A stretch of 64,000 bases of DNA from Micromonospora rifamycinica (GCF_900090265.1 NZ_LT607752.1:6640001-6704000), one strand, 5' to 3'. Positions 42,085 through 51,810 are shown, numbered from the stretch's first letter. The notes: generated by a model from the letters alone, not told the origin. Made by a program: numbers and translations.

Positions 42085-42960
42085 TCAGGCACGGGCCGGT
42101 GTCGCCCGAGCCGCCGTGGCCGCCACGATCGAGGCGAGGTCGCCGGGGGCGTCGACGGGAACAAGGTGTCCGCTGTGCGGGAGCAGGTGCTGGTCGAGGT
42201 GGTCCGCGATCAGCGTGAGCTGGCGCGCCGGGGCGTCTCCCACCGTCGAGGCGCCGACGGCTGTCACCGGCATGGTCAGCCGGCCCTGCTCGGCCCAGGA
42301 ACGGTTCCACTGCGCGTTCGCGGGCATCGCGCGGTAGTGCTCGAAGGCCGCGCGCAGGCGGTCTCGTCCGGTATAGGCGCGGACGAAGTGCCGTGCGAGA
42401 TCCTCCGGCACCCCGGCGCGGGATCCGATGCCGAGGAAGAAGCGGACGTAGCGGTCCTCGTCCCCGCTCAGGAGGCTCTCGGCTAGACCGTCAGGCGCCT
42501 GGTGGAACCCGAACCACCACGGTCCGCCGGAGCCGAGGAACGTCTCCGCGCCGGCGAGTCCGCTGATGACCGCCTCGACGACGGTGAGGCTGAGCACCCG
42601 CTCCGGGTGGGCGGCGGAGAGAGCGAACGCGGGCGCGGCGCCGACGTCGAAGCCGACGACGTGCGCCGTCTGCAGGGAGAGCGCGTCGAGGAGGCGAACC
42701 TGGTCGGTCGCGAGGCTCACGGCGTCGTAGCCGCCCGCCGTCCGCTCGGTGTCGCCCGTTCCCCGCAGGTCGGGCATCAGCACGTCGTAGCCTGCGGCAA
42801 CCAGTAGCGGCTCTACCTCCCGCCAGATCTCTTTGGTGTGTGGAAAGCCATGGAGCAGCAGGACGGGGCTTCCGGCGCCGGCTCGGCGCACGCTCACTCG
42901 GAGATCGTCGAGCTGAACCATCTCGATCGTCGAACGGTGGCCCTGGGCGGTACGACTCAT
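42085..42960 (-). CDS. Alpha/beta hydrolase (epoxide hydrolase / haloalkane dehalogenase-like)
   Basis: 291 aa. The oxyanion block LLLHGFPHTKEIWREV, nucleophile elbow GFDVGAAPA with Asp rather than Ser, and catalytic His in LLPHSGHLVPVD are visible. An Asp nucleophile points to the epoxide hydrolase or haloalkane dehalogenase branch. Cytosolic; substrate unknown. Divergent from an HxlR regulator with about 50 bases between, so it is probably under that regulator's control. Confidence 0.85.
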   Translation of the reverse strand: MSRTAQGHRSTIEMVQLDDLRVSVRRAGAGSPVLLLHGFPHTKEIWREVEPLLVAAGYDVLMPDLRGTGDTERTAGGYDAVSLATDQVRLLDALSLQTAHVVGFDVGAAPAFALSAAHPERVLSLTVVEAVISGLAGAETFLGSGGPWWFGFHQAPDGLAESLLSGDEDRYVRFFLGIGSRAGVPEDLARHFVRAYTGRDRLRAAFEHYRAMPANAQWNRSWAEQGRLTMPVTAVGASTVGDAPARQLTLIADHLDQHLLPHSGHLVPVDAPGDLASIVAATAARATPARA

Positions 42961-43009
42961 CAGACCTCCTAGTTACCATCAGGTACCTGGAAACGATAGG
43001 AGAGCTGTG

Positions 43010-43435
43010 GTGAGCAGGAAAGAAGGCACGTCAGGCCCCCCTGGTCACCCCGAGGTGACCATCGCACAGCACGGTGACCTCTTCGACGCCGACTGCCCGA
43101 CGCGGCTGCTGCTCGACCGGGTGGGATCGAAGTGGACCGTCATGATCGTTTTGCTGCTCGCCGACGAGGGAGAGCTGCGGTTCGGTGCGCTGCGTCGTCG
43201 CATGCCGGGCGTCTCCCAGAAGATGCTCACCCACACCCTTCGGCAACTCGAAGACGACGGCCTCGCCCATCGCCGGGTGGAACCCACGAGCCCACCCGCC
43301 GTGCACTACTCCCTGACAGCGCTCGGCGACACGCTCGTCGGTCCGTTGCGCGAGCTCAAACGCTGGGCCGAGACGAACATGGGCGCGATCGACGCGCTGC
43401 GTACGTCGGCGATCGAGTCTCGTCGTGACCGGTAG
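43010..43435 (+). CDS. HxlR-family transcriptional regulator
   Basis: About 141 aa, winged helix. CPTRLLLDRVGSKWTVMIV is the family hallmark with its N-terminal Cys, followed by RFGALRRRMPGVSQKMLT in the recognition helix. HxlR proteins often sense electrophiles through the Cys. GTG 43010 is six bases after AGGAGA; GTG 43007 is only three. The short divergent spacer contains TACC-ATCA-GGTA, a possible operator. Confidence 0.88.
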   Translation: MSRKEGTSGPPGHPEVTIAQHGDLFDADCPTRLLLDRVGSKWTVMIVLLLADEGELRFGALRRRMPGVSQKMLTHTLRQLEDDGLAHRRVEPTSPPAVHYSLTALGDTLVGPLRELKRWAETNMGAIDALRTSAIESRRDR

Positions 43436-43603
43436 GTGACGGGATGGTTCTCAGCCGACTGCGGCTGACGGCACGCCGGCCCTGCCCGACGGCGGCAGCA
43501 AGTCCGGCGTACCGCGCGGGAAGGTGCTGTTGGCGCTGGTCGAGCCTGACGAACGAGGAGGTGGCACCACAGAGAGCCGTGGGGTGGCCCGGCAGGCGTG
43601 TGC

Positions 43604-44641
43604 TCAGGGCACCAGGATGACCTTTCCCGCGACCGTACGGGACTCGGCGAGCGTCAGCGCCGACGCGGCGTCGGTCAGCGGGATCTGCGCGGCGATCTGC
43701 GGGCTGAGCACGCCGTCGGCGAGCAACCGGAACACGGTGGTGAGGTCCTCGGCCAGGGTGCGCCGGAAGGTCTCCGGACGGCGGCGACCGGCCCAGAAAT
43801 TGTAGAAGTAGGCGCTCCGGTGATTGGGCAGGGTGTGCCAGAGCTTCAACTGGGCGAAGAGCTTCAGCACCGGCAGCCGGGAACTGCCCTCCTCGTCCTT
43901 CGTCGCCGCCGTGCCGTACGACACCAGCGTTCCGCCCCTGCGCAGCAACTGCCACGACTGCTGCACGCCGGGGCCCCCGACGTGATCGAACACCGCGTCC
44001 ACGCCGTCCGGCGCGAGGCTCCTGATCCGGTGGTACATGTCCGGGTCGCGGTAGTCGACGGGGGTCGCCCCCAGCTCGCGTACCGCGTGGTGGTGCCGCT
44101 GCGCCGCGGTGCCGATCACCCGGATCCCGGCGTGCCGGGCCAGCTGGACGAGCGTGGAGCCGACGCCGCCGTTGGCGCCCAGCACGACGATGACGCCGCC
44201 GGACCGGACCTTCGCCAGCCGGTGCAGCATCTGCCAGGCGGTGATGCCGTTGACCACCACCGTCTCCGCGGCGGCGGCGGACACTCCGTCGGGCACCGGC
44301 ACCAGGTCGGCGGCCTCGACCAGGACGTGGGTGGCCCACCCGCCGGTCTTGGTCACCGCCGCGAACCGGCGTCCGGTCAGGCCGGCGTCCACGCCGGGCC
44401 CGGTGGCGACGACGGTGCCGACCAGGTCGTACCCGGGCACGAAGGGGTACGGCGGCTGGTCGTAGTACTTGCCGCGGCGCATCTGCTGCTCGGCGAACGA
44501 CACACCGGTCGCCTCCATCCGCAGGACGACCTGTCCCGGTGCCGGCGCCGGGAGGTCGCGGGTGCGTACCTCCATACCGTCCGGTTCGACCGCTTCCGGT
44601 AGGACCACCTCGGTGGTACGGATGGTGGCGACGTGGGTCAT
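43604..44641 (-). CDS. MDR-family NADPH:quinone oxidoreductase-like protein
   Basis: 345 aa. A GroES-like N-terminal half includes PFVPGYDLVGTV. The Rossmann half has VVLGANGGVGSTLVQLARHAG for dinucleotide binding and ends AGKVILVP. No structural-zinc Cys cluster is seen, which matches the quinone oxidoreductase/enoyl reductase branch. ATG 44641 has GAGGAA six bases upstream. The Dabb gene ends 25 bases upstream in the same orientation, so the two form an operon. Confidence 0.88.
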   Translation of the reverse strand: MTHVATIRTTEVVLPEAVEPDGMEVRTRDLPAPAPGQVVLRMEATGVSFAEQQMRRGKYYDQPPYPFVPGYDLVGTVVATGPGVDAGLTGRRFAAVTKTGGWATHVLVEAADLVPVPDGVSAAAAETVVVNGITAWQMLHRLAKVRSGGVIVVLGANGGVGSTLVQLARHAGIRVIGTAAQRHHHAVRELGATPVDYRDPDMYHRIRSLAPDGVDAVFDHVGGPGVQQSWQLLRRGGTLVSYGTAATKDEEGSSRLPVLKLFAQLKLWHTLPNHRSAYFYNFWAGRRRPETFRRTLAEDLTTVFRLLADGVLSPQIAAQIPLTDAASALTLAESRTVAGKVILVP

Positions 44642-44666
44642 GCGACGTTCCTCCACAGTGTTACGG

Positions 44667-45077
44667 CTACGGCTTGTCCGGCGTGCGGTGCACGCTCGTG
44701 CCCGTGTCGGACGGCATCGCCGCCAGCAGTTCCGGGTCGGTCTCGTAGTGCCGCTTCTGTAGGGCCGCGACACGGGCGGCGAAGTCCGGAGAGTCGTCGT
44801 CGGTGATGTCGTAGGCCTCGAACCTCGCCATCAACGGAATGCCGAGCCGCTCGGACCGCGCGTGTGCCGGGTGGTTCAGATACTCCCAGTACCCGTCCAG
44901 GTCCTCCAGGACGAAGACGGCTCCCCAGTCGAAGTCGCCGCCGTACTCGCGTCCGACGATGAAGGCGGTGACCGCCGGGATGACCCGGCCCTGCTCGCGG
45001 AGGGCGTCGAGGGCCTGAGCGACCAGCCCGGGATCGGCGTCGTCCCTGATCTTTATCCGATTGCCGTGGTAGATCAT
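44667..45077 (-). CDS. Dabb-like (stress-responsive A/B barrel) protein
   Basis: 136 aa. A ferredoxin-like barrel is suggested by ADPGLVAQALDALREQG, then a FDWGAVFVLEDLDGYWEYL strand-helix, and HPAHARSERL, the usual Dabb sequence order. These small proteins bind or act on small molecules and sometimes help polyketide enzymes. ATG 45077 has GGAGGA nine bases upstream. First gene of the pair with the MDR oxidoreductase. Confidence 0.75.
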   Translation of the reverse strand: MIYHGNRIKIRDDADPGLVAQALDALREQGRVIPAVTAFIVGREYGGDFDWGAVFVLEDLDGYWEYLNHPAHARSERLGIPLMARFEAYDITDDDSPDFAARVAALQKRHYETDPELLAAMPSDTGTSVHRTPDKP

Positions 45078-45260
45078 CGGGGCTGTCCTCCAGAGGTGTG
45101 GTGAGCACGCTCGCCGACCGGGGCGGGCGGGGACGCAGGTGTGGTGACAGGGAGACCTTCCGCCGACGGGACCGGGCACCGCATCGGTGGGAACTGCGTA
45201 GCCGCGTAGGCGATCCACCGGAGTTCCGGGGCGATGCCGGACAAGGGGTAGCGTGTCCGG

Positions 45261-47954
45261 GTGCGATCCGCTGCCGCCGCCGGGGGCTCACTGGTCGGCA
45301 GGGACGTCGAGATCACGGTCCTCGACGATCTGGTGCGGGCAGCGCGGTCGGGCCGGGGCGGGGCGCTGGTGGTACGCGGCGAGGCCGGCATCGGTAAGAG
45401 CATGCTGCTGGCACACGCGCTCGACGCGGCGTCCGGTGCCCGGGTCATCCAGGCGTCCGGGGCGGAGTTCGAACGGGAACTGCCCTTCGGTGCGCTGCAC
45501 CAGCTGTGTGCGCCGGTGCTGGACCACCTCGCCGAGCTGCCCGCCCGGCACGCCGACGCGCTCCGGGTCGCGTTCGGGCTCCAGGCGGGTACGCCCGACC
45601 TCTTCCACATCGGCGTGGCGACCCTGGGTCTGCTGGCCGCCGCGGCCCGGGTGCGTCCGCTGCTGTGTCTGGTCGACGACGCCCACTGGCTGGACGCGGC
45701 GTCGGCGAAGGCGATGGCCTTCGTCGGCCGGCGGGTGGCCGACGAGCCCGTCGCCATGCTGTTCGCGCTGCGGTTGCCCGCGTCGAGCGAACTGCACGAG
45801 TTGCCGGGCCTCGACGTCGGCGGCCTGAGCGACGCCGAGGCGCGGACGTTGCTGGCGGCCCGACGGCACCTGTTGCTCGACGAACAGGTGCTGAACCGGC
45901 TGCTGGCCGAGGCCGGGGGGAATCCTCTGGCGCTGCTCGAACTGCCCGGAGCGGGCGGCTTCGGGCCACCGGAGACCACTCCGGTGCCGACGCGGATCGA
46001 GCGCAGCTTCCAGGCCCGGTTGTCGGGTCTGTCGGGCGAGGCCCGTCGCCTGCTGATCCTGGCGAGTGCCGACCCGACGGGCGATCCCGCCCTGTTGTGG
46101 CCGGCGGCGCTGTTGTCGGGCATCGACGTGCCGACGGCCAGCGCCGCCGCGGCCGGGACGGGGCTGGTCCACTTCGCGACCGGCATCCGCTTCTGCCACC
46201 CGCTGGCCCGGTCGGCGGTCTACGGTGCCGCGTCGGCGGACGAAACCCGCTACGCGCACCGGGTACTGGCCGAGGCGACCGACGCCGTCACCGACCCGGA
46301 CCGGTCGGCCTGGCACCGGGCCCAGGCCAGCGTCGGCCCGGACGACGGCGTCGCCGCTGAACTCGAACGGTCGGCCGCCCGCGCCCGGGCGCGCGGCGGC
46401 GTGGTGGCCGCGGCGGCCTTCCTGGAACGCGCGGCCGAACTCTCCCGGGATCCCGCCGACCGGATCGGACGGACCCTCGCGGCGGCGCAGGCCGCCCTCA
46501 CCGCGGGCCGCCCCGATCGGGCAGCCGCGCTGTTCAGAGCCGTCGAACACGCCGCGCTCGACGAATACCAGCTCGCGGACGTCGATCTGTTGCGGGGGCA
46601 GGTGGCCTTCCAGAGCGACGGGGACACCAGCGGCCCGGAGTTCATGATCCGCGCCGCCAGGCGGCTGGCCGGGCCGGACCCGGAGCGGGCCCGTAGGTGT
46701 CTGCTGGACGCGCTCGAGATGAGTCTGCTGGTCGGCCGGGCCAACGGCGTACTGGAGCTGGTGCTGACCGCCGTCCGGTCGCTGCCGGCGTCCGGACCAC
46801 GCCCACCGGACATCCTGGACGCGCTGAGCCTGCTGGATACGACCGGACACCGCAAGGCGGTCCCGGTGATCCGGCAGGTCCTCGACGGCCCCGGCGGTCC
46901 CGGCTGGACCGGGTACCCCGCGCTCGCCCTGATGCTCGCGGGGGAGATGTGGGATCCGGACCTGCATCTGGCGACCGTCAGGTGGCTGGAGCGGACCGGC
47001 CGGGAGTCCGGCTCGCCGCTGCTGATCCGTCTCGGTCTCGCCCAGCGGGCCTCGTACGGCACGCTCTGCGCCGACCTCGGCCTGGCGACGGCGTCGATAG
47101 CCGAGGAGGAGGCGATCGCCGACGCGACCGGCGGGCCGCCACTGCTCTACCACCGGATCCACCTGGCTGCCGTACGTGGTCGTCGCGCCGAGGCGCTCGC
47201 GCTGTTCGCAGAGGCGTCGGCCGCAGCCGCCACCAGCGGCAGCGGTCTGCTGACCGGCAACATCGACTGGGCGTCGGCGGTGCTGTACAACGGTCTCGCC
47301 GACTATCCGGCGGCGTTGACCGCCGCCCGGCGGGCCGTCGCGGACGGCGCCCTCTTCCTCGCCAGCTTCTCGCTACCCGAACTGGTCGAAGCCGCGGTCC
47401 GCTGCGGCGACTCCGCGACCGCTGCCGTGGCACTGGAGTCGCTGACCGAACGCGCCGATGCCAGCGGCACCGCCACCGCTCTGGGGATCGCCGCGTACGC
47501 CGAGGGGCTGGTGACCGGGTCCGAGGAGCCGTACCGCAACGCCATCGCGCACCTGGAGCGGAGTCCGTTGGTGACCTACCGGGCCAGAGCACATCTGCTG
47601 TACGGGGAGTGGCTTCGGCGCGAGGGCCGCCGGCGGGACTGCCGGCCGTACCTGCGCACCGCGCACCGCCTGCTGTCCGGGGCGGGGTTCGAGGCGTTCG
47701 CCCGGCGGGCCGCGGTCGAGCTGCGCGCCACCGGGGAACGGCCGCGTCGGCGGTCACCACACACCTACGACCAGCTCACCATCCAGGAGCTGCACATCGC
47801 CCGGCTGGTCGCCGCCGGCGCGACCTCCAACGAGGTCGCCGCCCAGCTCTTCATCAGCCCCCGCACCGTGGACACGCATCTGCGCAACATCTTCCGCAAG
47901 CTCGGCATCACCTCCCGGCGGCAACTCAGGGACCGGCCGGACCTCGGGTCGTGA
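45261..47954 (+). CDS. Large ATP-binding LuxR (LAL) family regulator
   Basis: 897 aa. An N-terminal AAA-type ATPase carries Walker A GEAGIGKS and Walker B LCLVDDAHWLD. A long TPR-like helical middle follows, then a C-terminal LuxR HTH (LTIQELHIARLVAAGATSNE, SPRTVDTHLRNIFRKLGI). LAL regulators usually activate nearby catabolic or secondary-metabolite genes. Divergent from the Dabb/MDR pair with 183 bases between, so those genes are plausible targets. GTG start chosen at the first codon of the conserved N-terminus. Confidence 0.9.
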   Translation: MRSAAAAGGSLVGRDVEITVLDDLVRAARSGRGGALVVRGEAGIGKSMLLAHALDAASGARVIQASGAEFERELPFGALHQLCAPVLDHLAELPARHADALRVAFGLQAGTPDLFHIGVATLGLLAAAARVRPLLCLVDDAHWLDAASAKAMAFVGRRVADEPVAMLFALRLPASSELHELPGLDVGGLSDAEARTLLAARRHLLLDEQVLNRLLAEAGGNPLALLELPGAGGFGPPETTPVPTRIERSFQARLSGLSGEARRLLILASADPTGDPALLWPAALLSGIDVPTASAAAAGTGLVHFATGIRFCHPLARSAVYGAASADETRYAHRVLAEATDAVTDPDRSAWHRAQASVGPDDGVAAELERSAARARARGGVVAAAAFLERAAELSRDPADRIGRTLAAAQAALTAGRPDRAAALFRAVEHAALDEYQLADVDLLRGQVAFQSDGDTSGPEFMIRAARRLAGPDPERARRCLLDALEMSLLVGRANGVLELVLTAVRSLPASGPRPPDILDALSLLDTTGHRKAVPVIRQVLDGPGGPGWTGYPALALMLAGEMWDPDLHLATVRWLERTGRESGSPLLIRLGLAQRASYGTLCADLGLATASIAEEEAIADATGGPPLLYHRIHLAAVRGRRAEALALFAEASAAAATSGSGLLTGNIDWASAVLYNGLADYPAALTAARRAVADGALFLASFSLPELVEAAVRCGDSATAAVALESLTERADASGTATALGIAAYAEGLVTGSEEPYRNAIAHLERSPLVTYRARAHLLYGEWLRREGRRRDCRPYLRTAHRLLSGAGFEAFARRAAVELRATGERPRRRSPHTYDQLTIQELHIARLVAAGATSNEVAAQLFISPRTVDTHLRNIFRKLGITSRRQLRDRPDLGS

Positions 47955-48156
47955 ACCCACCAGCACCACCGACGGGCTGCGGAAAGCGGCCACCGGCCGG
48001 CTCAAGGCTGGGACAGCCGTCGACCGTGCTCGCGCCAGCGGCCGGTTCGAGCAGCAGCGCGGCGGACGCGGCGCAGACAGCCGTCATCGATCCGATCCAG
48101 CACCGCCGCCCCCGCAGGTCGGTTCGCACGGGCGGTCGGGCGTGCGGCAGTCGCAT
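47926..48156 (-). pseudogene. Truncated gene behind a TetR-type operator
   Basis: 76 codons starting at ATG 48156 with AGGAGA a few bases upstream, so the start signals look real. The product (RGRRCWIGSMTAVCAASAAL then Pro/Gly-rich sequence) resembles no complete family and is too short to be an exporter. It overlaps the end of the LuxR gene. Possibly the stump of a transporter gene whose body was deleted (inference). Confidence 0.3.
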
Positions 48157-48168
48157 CGACTCTCCTGA

Positions 48169-48190
48169 TCAGGGAACGTCCGTTCCCTGA
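48169..48190. promoter_or_regulatory. Perfect 22-bp palindrome, TetR-type operator
   Basis: TCAGGGAACG at 48169-48178 and its complement CGTTCCCTGA at 48181-48190 flank TC. On the minus strand it lies between TTGTCA and the ribosome binding site of the truncated gene, where a repressor would block transcription. No TetR gene is in the window. The rest of 47955-48468 has no gene I can support. Confidence 0.6.
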
Positions 48191-48468
48191 CAAATCAGGA
48201 CGGGCTGTCCGACGACCTCGCTGTGGGCGCCGGGATCATGCCATGTTAACTCACTGTCATTATGCAGACACGTAGAGCTATCGACCTGGGGTGGGGCATC
48301 TGACAAGGTGCTGATAACGGATTGTCAACGACGAATGGAGGGAACGATCTCTATCGTAGCGAAGATCGGGATTTCGGCGATTCTCGCCGTGCCCACCATG
48401 CCTCCTCAGCTTTCGGCCATCCTGACGGGATGGACCGCCAGTAGTAGGAAGACCTTGAAGGGATTGAT

Positions 48469-48939
48469 ATGAGAATTGCACGGGTGGCGGCAATGTTGAT
48501 CGCCGTGATGACGGCTACTCTCGGGCTGAGTCTGACATCCGCCGGTCCCGCCGCAGCCACCGAGAACGGCTCATGGCGGGCTTACGGCAACACCAACCCG
48601 ATCACGTCCAGCCCCAGCACCTGGCGGTGCGCCGGCTCGAAGACGATCGCCACCAGTGTGGTCGCCCAGGTCTGCGCGATCAGATCCTCGGGTGGGGGCG
48701 CCGTGCAGGCGGCGGTGATCGTCCGCAACAACCGATCCGGTCTCTACTCGGTGGCGGCAGCCATGGACCTGTACACGACCTCTGGCGTCAATCTGGGCGA
48801 CTGGGTGTGCTCGTCGTCAGGGGTCGGGGCGAACTCGTGGTCGGTGTGCTTCGGGCGAACCCTCACTCAGAGCAAGGCGGTGAACTCGGTGGGGGCGTCC
48901 AGCCCGGGGGGTGACCTCGGTCAGTCGCCGTCGGTCTGA
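48469..48939 (+). CDS. Small secreted protein
   Basis: 156 aa. A clear Sec signal peptide (MRIARVAAMLIAVMTATLGL, then AGPAAA) yields a mature protein of about 120 residues with four Cys (WRCAGS, QVCAIR, WVCSSS, SVCFGR), likely two disulphides, and beta-rich spacing. AAGGGA precedes the ATG. No family recognised; an extracellular role is inferred. Lower GC at wobble positions than neighbours hints at transfer. Confidence 0.7.
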   Translation: MRIARVAAMLIAVMTATLGLSLTSAGPAAATENGSWRAYGNTNPITSSPSTWRCAGSKTIATSVVAQVCAIRSSGGGAVQAAVIVRNNRSGLYSVAAAMDLYTTSGVNLGDWVCSSSGVGANSWSVCFGRTLTQSKAVNSVGASSPGGDLGQSPSV

Positions 48940-49176
48940 CCCCTACATGGTGCGGGCCGTTAGGAGACGAGGGTACGCCGAAAGAGTATTGGCGGCGGTC
49001 CCGACGCGACCTGTGAAATATTCCGCAGGAGCAACCGCATCGTCCCGTCCTGGATTGTTCATGAGCGCCGGATGTCCACTGCCGAATACCGAATGCTGAT
49101 TTTAGCGTTCGAGTCGGTAGCGGCAGGTTTGGCCGGATGGTTTTGAGTTGCCGATCGCCGCGCGTCGAGAACAGCG

Positions 49177-49209
49177 CGGGCCGGGTCGCCGTCAGGCGGG
49201 CCCGGCCCG
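49177..49209. terminator. Terminator-like hairpin
   Basis: 9-bp perfect stem CGGGCCGGG (49177-49185) with complement at 49201-49209, just past the stop of the minus-strand gene at 49228. The interval 48940-49176 shows nothing else. Confidence 0.45.
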
Positions 49210-49227
49210 TTGCCGTACTCGATGACG

Positions 49228-49731
49228 TCAGTCGTTGAGGACCTGGGAGAGCCGGTCGCGGAACCTGCGCTCCGAGTCGCTGACCTGGTCGCCGCCGATG
49301 CCGAGCAGCCCTCCGCTGGACGCCGCCCCGACCACCTGCTCGGCGATCTCCACCAGCCAGTGCCGGTAGGCCCCGCCCTCGCCCTCGTCCACCTTGGCGG
49401 CCAGCAGGGTGGCCGCCTGCCCGGCCCGGACCAGCACGTCGTCGATGAGCGCCTGCGGGTCGGCCGGCGAGATCACCGGTAGCTCCTCGCCGGCCTCCGG
49501 GTCGCCGACCCGGGAGACGATCTCCCCGGCGACGGCGGCGACCAGCGGGCTGGCCGACTCCCGGCCGGCGGCGATGGTCTCCAACCCGGCCGCGTTCTCG
49601 GCGCGGGTGCGCCGGGCGCCGTCCGACTCGGCGGCGCTCGCCGCGGTCAGGACCGACTGCGGCAGGCCGACCAGCAGCCCCCACTCCTCGTCGGAGAACC
49701 CGAACCCGGTGTACGCCGGCTGTTCGATCAC
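49228..49731 (-). CDS. Conserved hypothetical soluble protein
   Basis: 167 aa, acidic and mostly helical (FSDEEWGLLVGLPQSVLTAA, PQALIDDVLVRAGQAATLLA). It has the look of a housekeeping actinobacterial protein without a named domain; a TerB-like helical bundle is possible but unproven. GTG 49731 is preceded by GAGAGGGG. It lies downstream of recQ in the same orientation with about 60 bases between, so it may be co-transcribed. Confidence 0.6.
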   Translation of the reverse strand: MIEQPAYTGFGFSDEEWGLLVGLPQSVLTAASAAESDGARRTRAENAAGLETIAAGRESASPLVAAVAGEIVSRVGDPEAGEELPVISPADPQALIDDVLVRAGQAATLLAAKVDEGEGGAYRHWLVEIAEQVVGAASSGGLLGIGGDQVSDSERRFRDRLSQVLND

Positions 49732-49793
49732 GACTGAGCCCCTCTCGGTTGTTCCACTGCGGGCACCGCACGCGGGCGGTCGCCCGGGTCAGG

Positions 49794-51425
49794 CTAGTCC
49801 AGCGTCAGCAGGCCCTGTTCGGACACCACGCGCACGGAGAGCGTCTTGTAGCCCACCTCGTCGAAGAGCACCGTCATCCGGTCCTCCTCGTAGTTGAGCA
49901 CCAGGCCCGGCCCCCACTCGGGGTGGCGGACCTGGCTGTGCACGGGGAACGGGCCGACCGCGCCGCTGTCGGCGACGCTGGTGCCGGCGTGGCAGTTGTC
50001 GCAGTGCCCGCAGACGTGCGACATCTGCTCACCGAAGTACGCCAGCAGCACCTGCCCCCGGCAACCGGTGGTCTCGGCGAAGGCGCGCATCATGTCGGTG
50101 CGGGACCGGGTGACCGTCTGCTGCCGTTCGGCCTCGGCGAGGGCCGCTGCGCCCGCCTCGACCGGGGTGGGGGAGTAGCGCGGGGCGCCGATCTTCTGCC
50201 CGGCCCGGGGTTCGGCCGAGCCGATCTGTTCCAGCAGGGCCAGGTACTGGCCGAGCTTGCGCGGCCCGAGCCCGGTCGACTCACGCAGGGCCTTCTTCGT
50301 CGCCGGCCGGCGGCGCAGCAGCGCGGCGAGGTCCCGCAGCTCGGTCTCGTCCGGCAGGCCGCCGGAGAAGTAGCGTTGCAGGCCGACGTCCTCGGCCCGC
50401 CACAGCAGCAGCACCCGGGCCGGCGCACCGTCGCGCCCGGCCCGGCCGATCTCCTGGAAGTAGCTGTCCGGCGAGTCGGGCAGCGCCATGTGCACCACCC
50501 AGGCGATGTTCGGCTTGTCGATGCCCATGCCGAACGCCGAGGTCGCCACCATGATCGGCACCTGGTCGGCGAGGAACGCCTCGTGCAGCTCGTGCCGGGC
50601 GGCGGTGGGCATCCCGCCGTGGTAGTACTGCGCCGGGAAGCCGGCGGTGGTCAGCCGGTCGGCCAACTCCTCGGCGGCGCGTCGGGTCGGCACGTAGATG
50701 ATGCCGGGCCGCTCGTCGTCGCGCAGCAGGGCGGTCAGTCGCCGCCAGCGGTAGTCGTCGGTCGGGCAGTAGGCGACCTCGATGAAGAGGTTGGGCCGGT
50801 CCAGCCCGGAGACCACCACCTCGGGGTCGCGCAGCCGCAGCCGGGCGATGATGTCGTCGCGTACCGGCGGGGAGGCGGTGGCGGTCAGCGCCACCACCGG
50901 CGGGCGGCCGAGACCGTCGATCAGGTGGCCCAGCGCCAGGTAGTCGGGGCGGAAGTCGTGCCCCCAGGCCGAGATGCAGTGCGCCTCGTCGATCGCCACC
51001 AGGGCCGGTGCCAGCGACTTGACCTCGGCCATCCGGTCGGGGTTGCTCAGCGCCTCCGGGGTGATGAAGAGGAACTCGGCCCGCCCCTGCCGGATGTCGT
51101 CGATCGCCTGGGCCTGCTGGGCGGCGCTCTCGTCCGAACTGATCCGGACGGCGCGCAGCTCGGGGCGTTGGCGTTCGTTGAGCGCGGCGATCTGGTCCTG
51201 CTGGAGGGCCAGCAGGGGCGAGATCACCACCGTCGGCCCGGGGATCAGGCTCGCCGGGATCTGGTAGATCGCCGACTTGCCGGCTCCGGTGGGGAGTACC
51301 ACCAGGGCGTCGCGTCGTTTCATCACCGCGCGCATGGCGGCGAGCTGGTTGGGCCGCAGCGCTTTCCAGCCGAACAGGCTGCGCGCCGCGCGGCGCAACG
51401 TCGTCGAGTGCATGGACAGCTTCAT
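49794..51425 (-). CDS. recQ: RecQ-family ATP-dependent DNA helicase
   Basis: 543 aa. Helicase motifs are complete: LPTGAGKSAIYQ (I), AIDEAHCISAWGHDFRPDY (II and the RecQ loop), ALTATA (III), FGMGIDKPN (V), and QEIGRAGRDG (VI). A zinc-binding domain is visible as CRGQVLL...CGHCDNC near residue 480-505. No HRDC domain follows, so it is the short form. RecQ unwinds forked and recombination DNA. The start could be ATG 51425 or the next Met four residues on. Confidence 0.93.
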   Translation of the reverse strand: MKLSMHSTTLRRAARSLFGWKALRPNQLAAMRAVMKRRDALVVLPTGAGKSAIYQIPASLIPGPTVVISPLLALQQDQIAALNERQRPELRAVRISSDESAAQQAQAIDDIRQGRAEFLFITPEALSNPDRMAEVKSLAPALVAIDEAHCISAWGHDFRPDYLALGHLIDGLGRPPVVALTATASPPVRDDIIARLRLRDPEVVVSGLDRPNLFIEVAYCPTDDYRWRRLTALLRDDERPGIIYVPTRRAAEELADRLTTAGFPAQYYHGGMPTAARHELHEAFLADQVPIMVATSAFGMGIDKPNIAWVVHMALPDSPDSYFQEIGRAGRDGAPARVLLLWRAEDVGLQRYFSGGLPDETELRDLAALLRRRPATKKALRESTGLGPRKLGQYLALLEQIGSAEPRAGQKIGAPRYSPTPVEAGAAALAEAERQQTVTRSRTDMMRAFAETTGCRGQVLLAYFGEQMSHVCGHCDNCHAGTSVADSGAVGPFPVHSQVRHPEWGPGLVLNYEEDRMTVLFDEVGYKTLSVRVVSEQGLLTLD

Positions 51426-51545
51426 CGAGGGCCGGAGGTACCCGGGTCGATGGAGATCGAAACCGCTCCCACGGGATCGGTGTGCCGCCCACTGTGGGCA
51501 GGTCAGGTGGTGGTCACCCGGGGTGCGACCATGATCGACGGTTGG

Positions 51546-51671
51546 TCAGCGGCGGCCGAACATGGCCCGGATCGCGGCCAGCAGCAGCAACCCGCCGACC
51601 ACCAGGCCGAGCAGGCGTACGCCGGGAATGTCGGCCGGCGAGGTGGCGTCGGCGAGTGGCGGCAGGTCCAT
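51546..51671 (-). CDS. Small single-pass membrane protein
   Basis: 41 aa: a short polar N-terminus, then VRLLGLVVGGLLLLAAI as one membrane helix and a basic end (MFGRR). GCGGGG precedes the ATG. The shape is that of a real small membrane protein, but the length makes it tentative. Confidence 0.45.
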   Translation of the reverse strand: MDLPPLADATSPADIPGVRLLGLVVGGLLLLAAIRAMFGRR

Positions 51672-51810
51672 CCCCGCACTGTCGCACGTGACCCCGAACG
51701 ACGCCAGACAGTAACAGTAAGGTTTATTGACTATTACCTCGCCCGGTGTGACCATGGCAGCACCGCGACGGCACCGGGCCGTCGGCACGCGACGGGGGTA
51801 CCGGGGCCGG

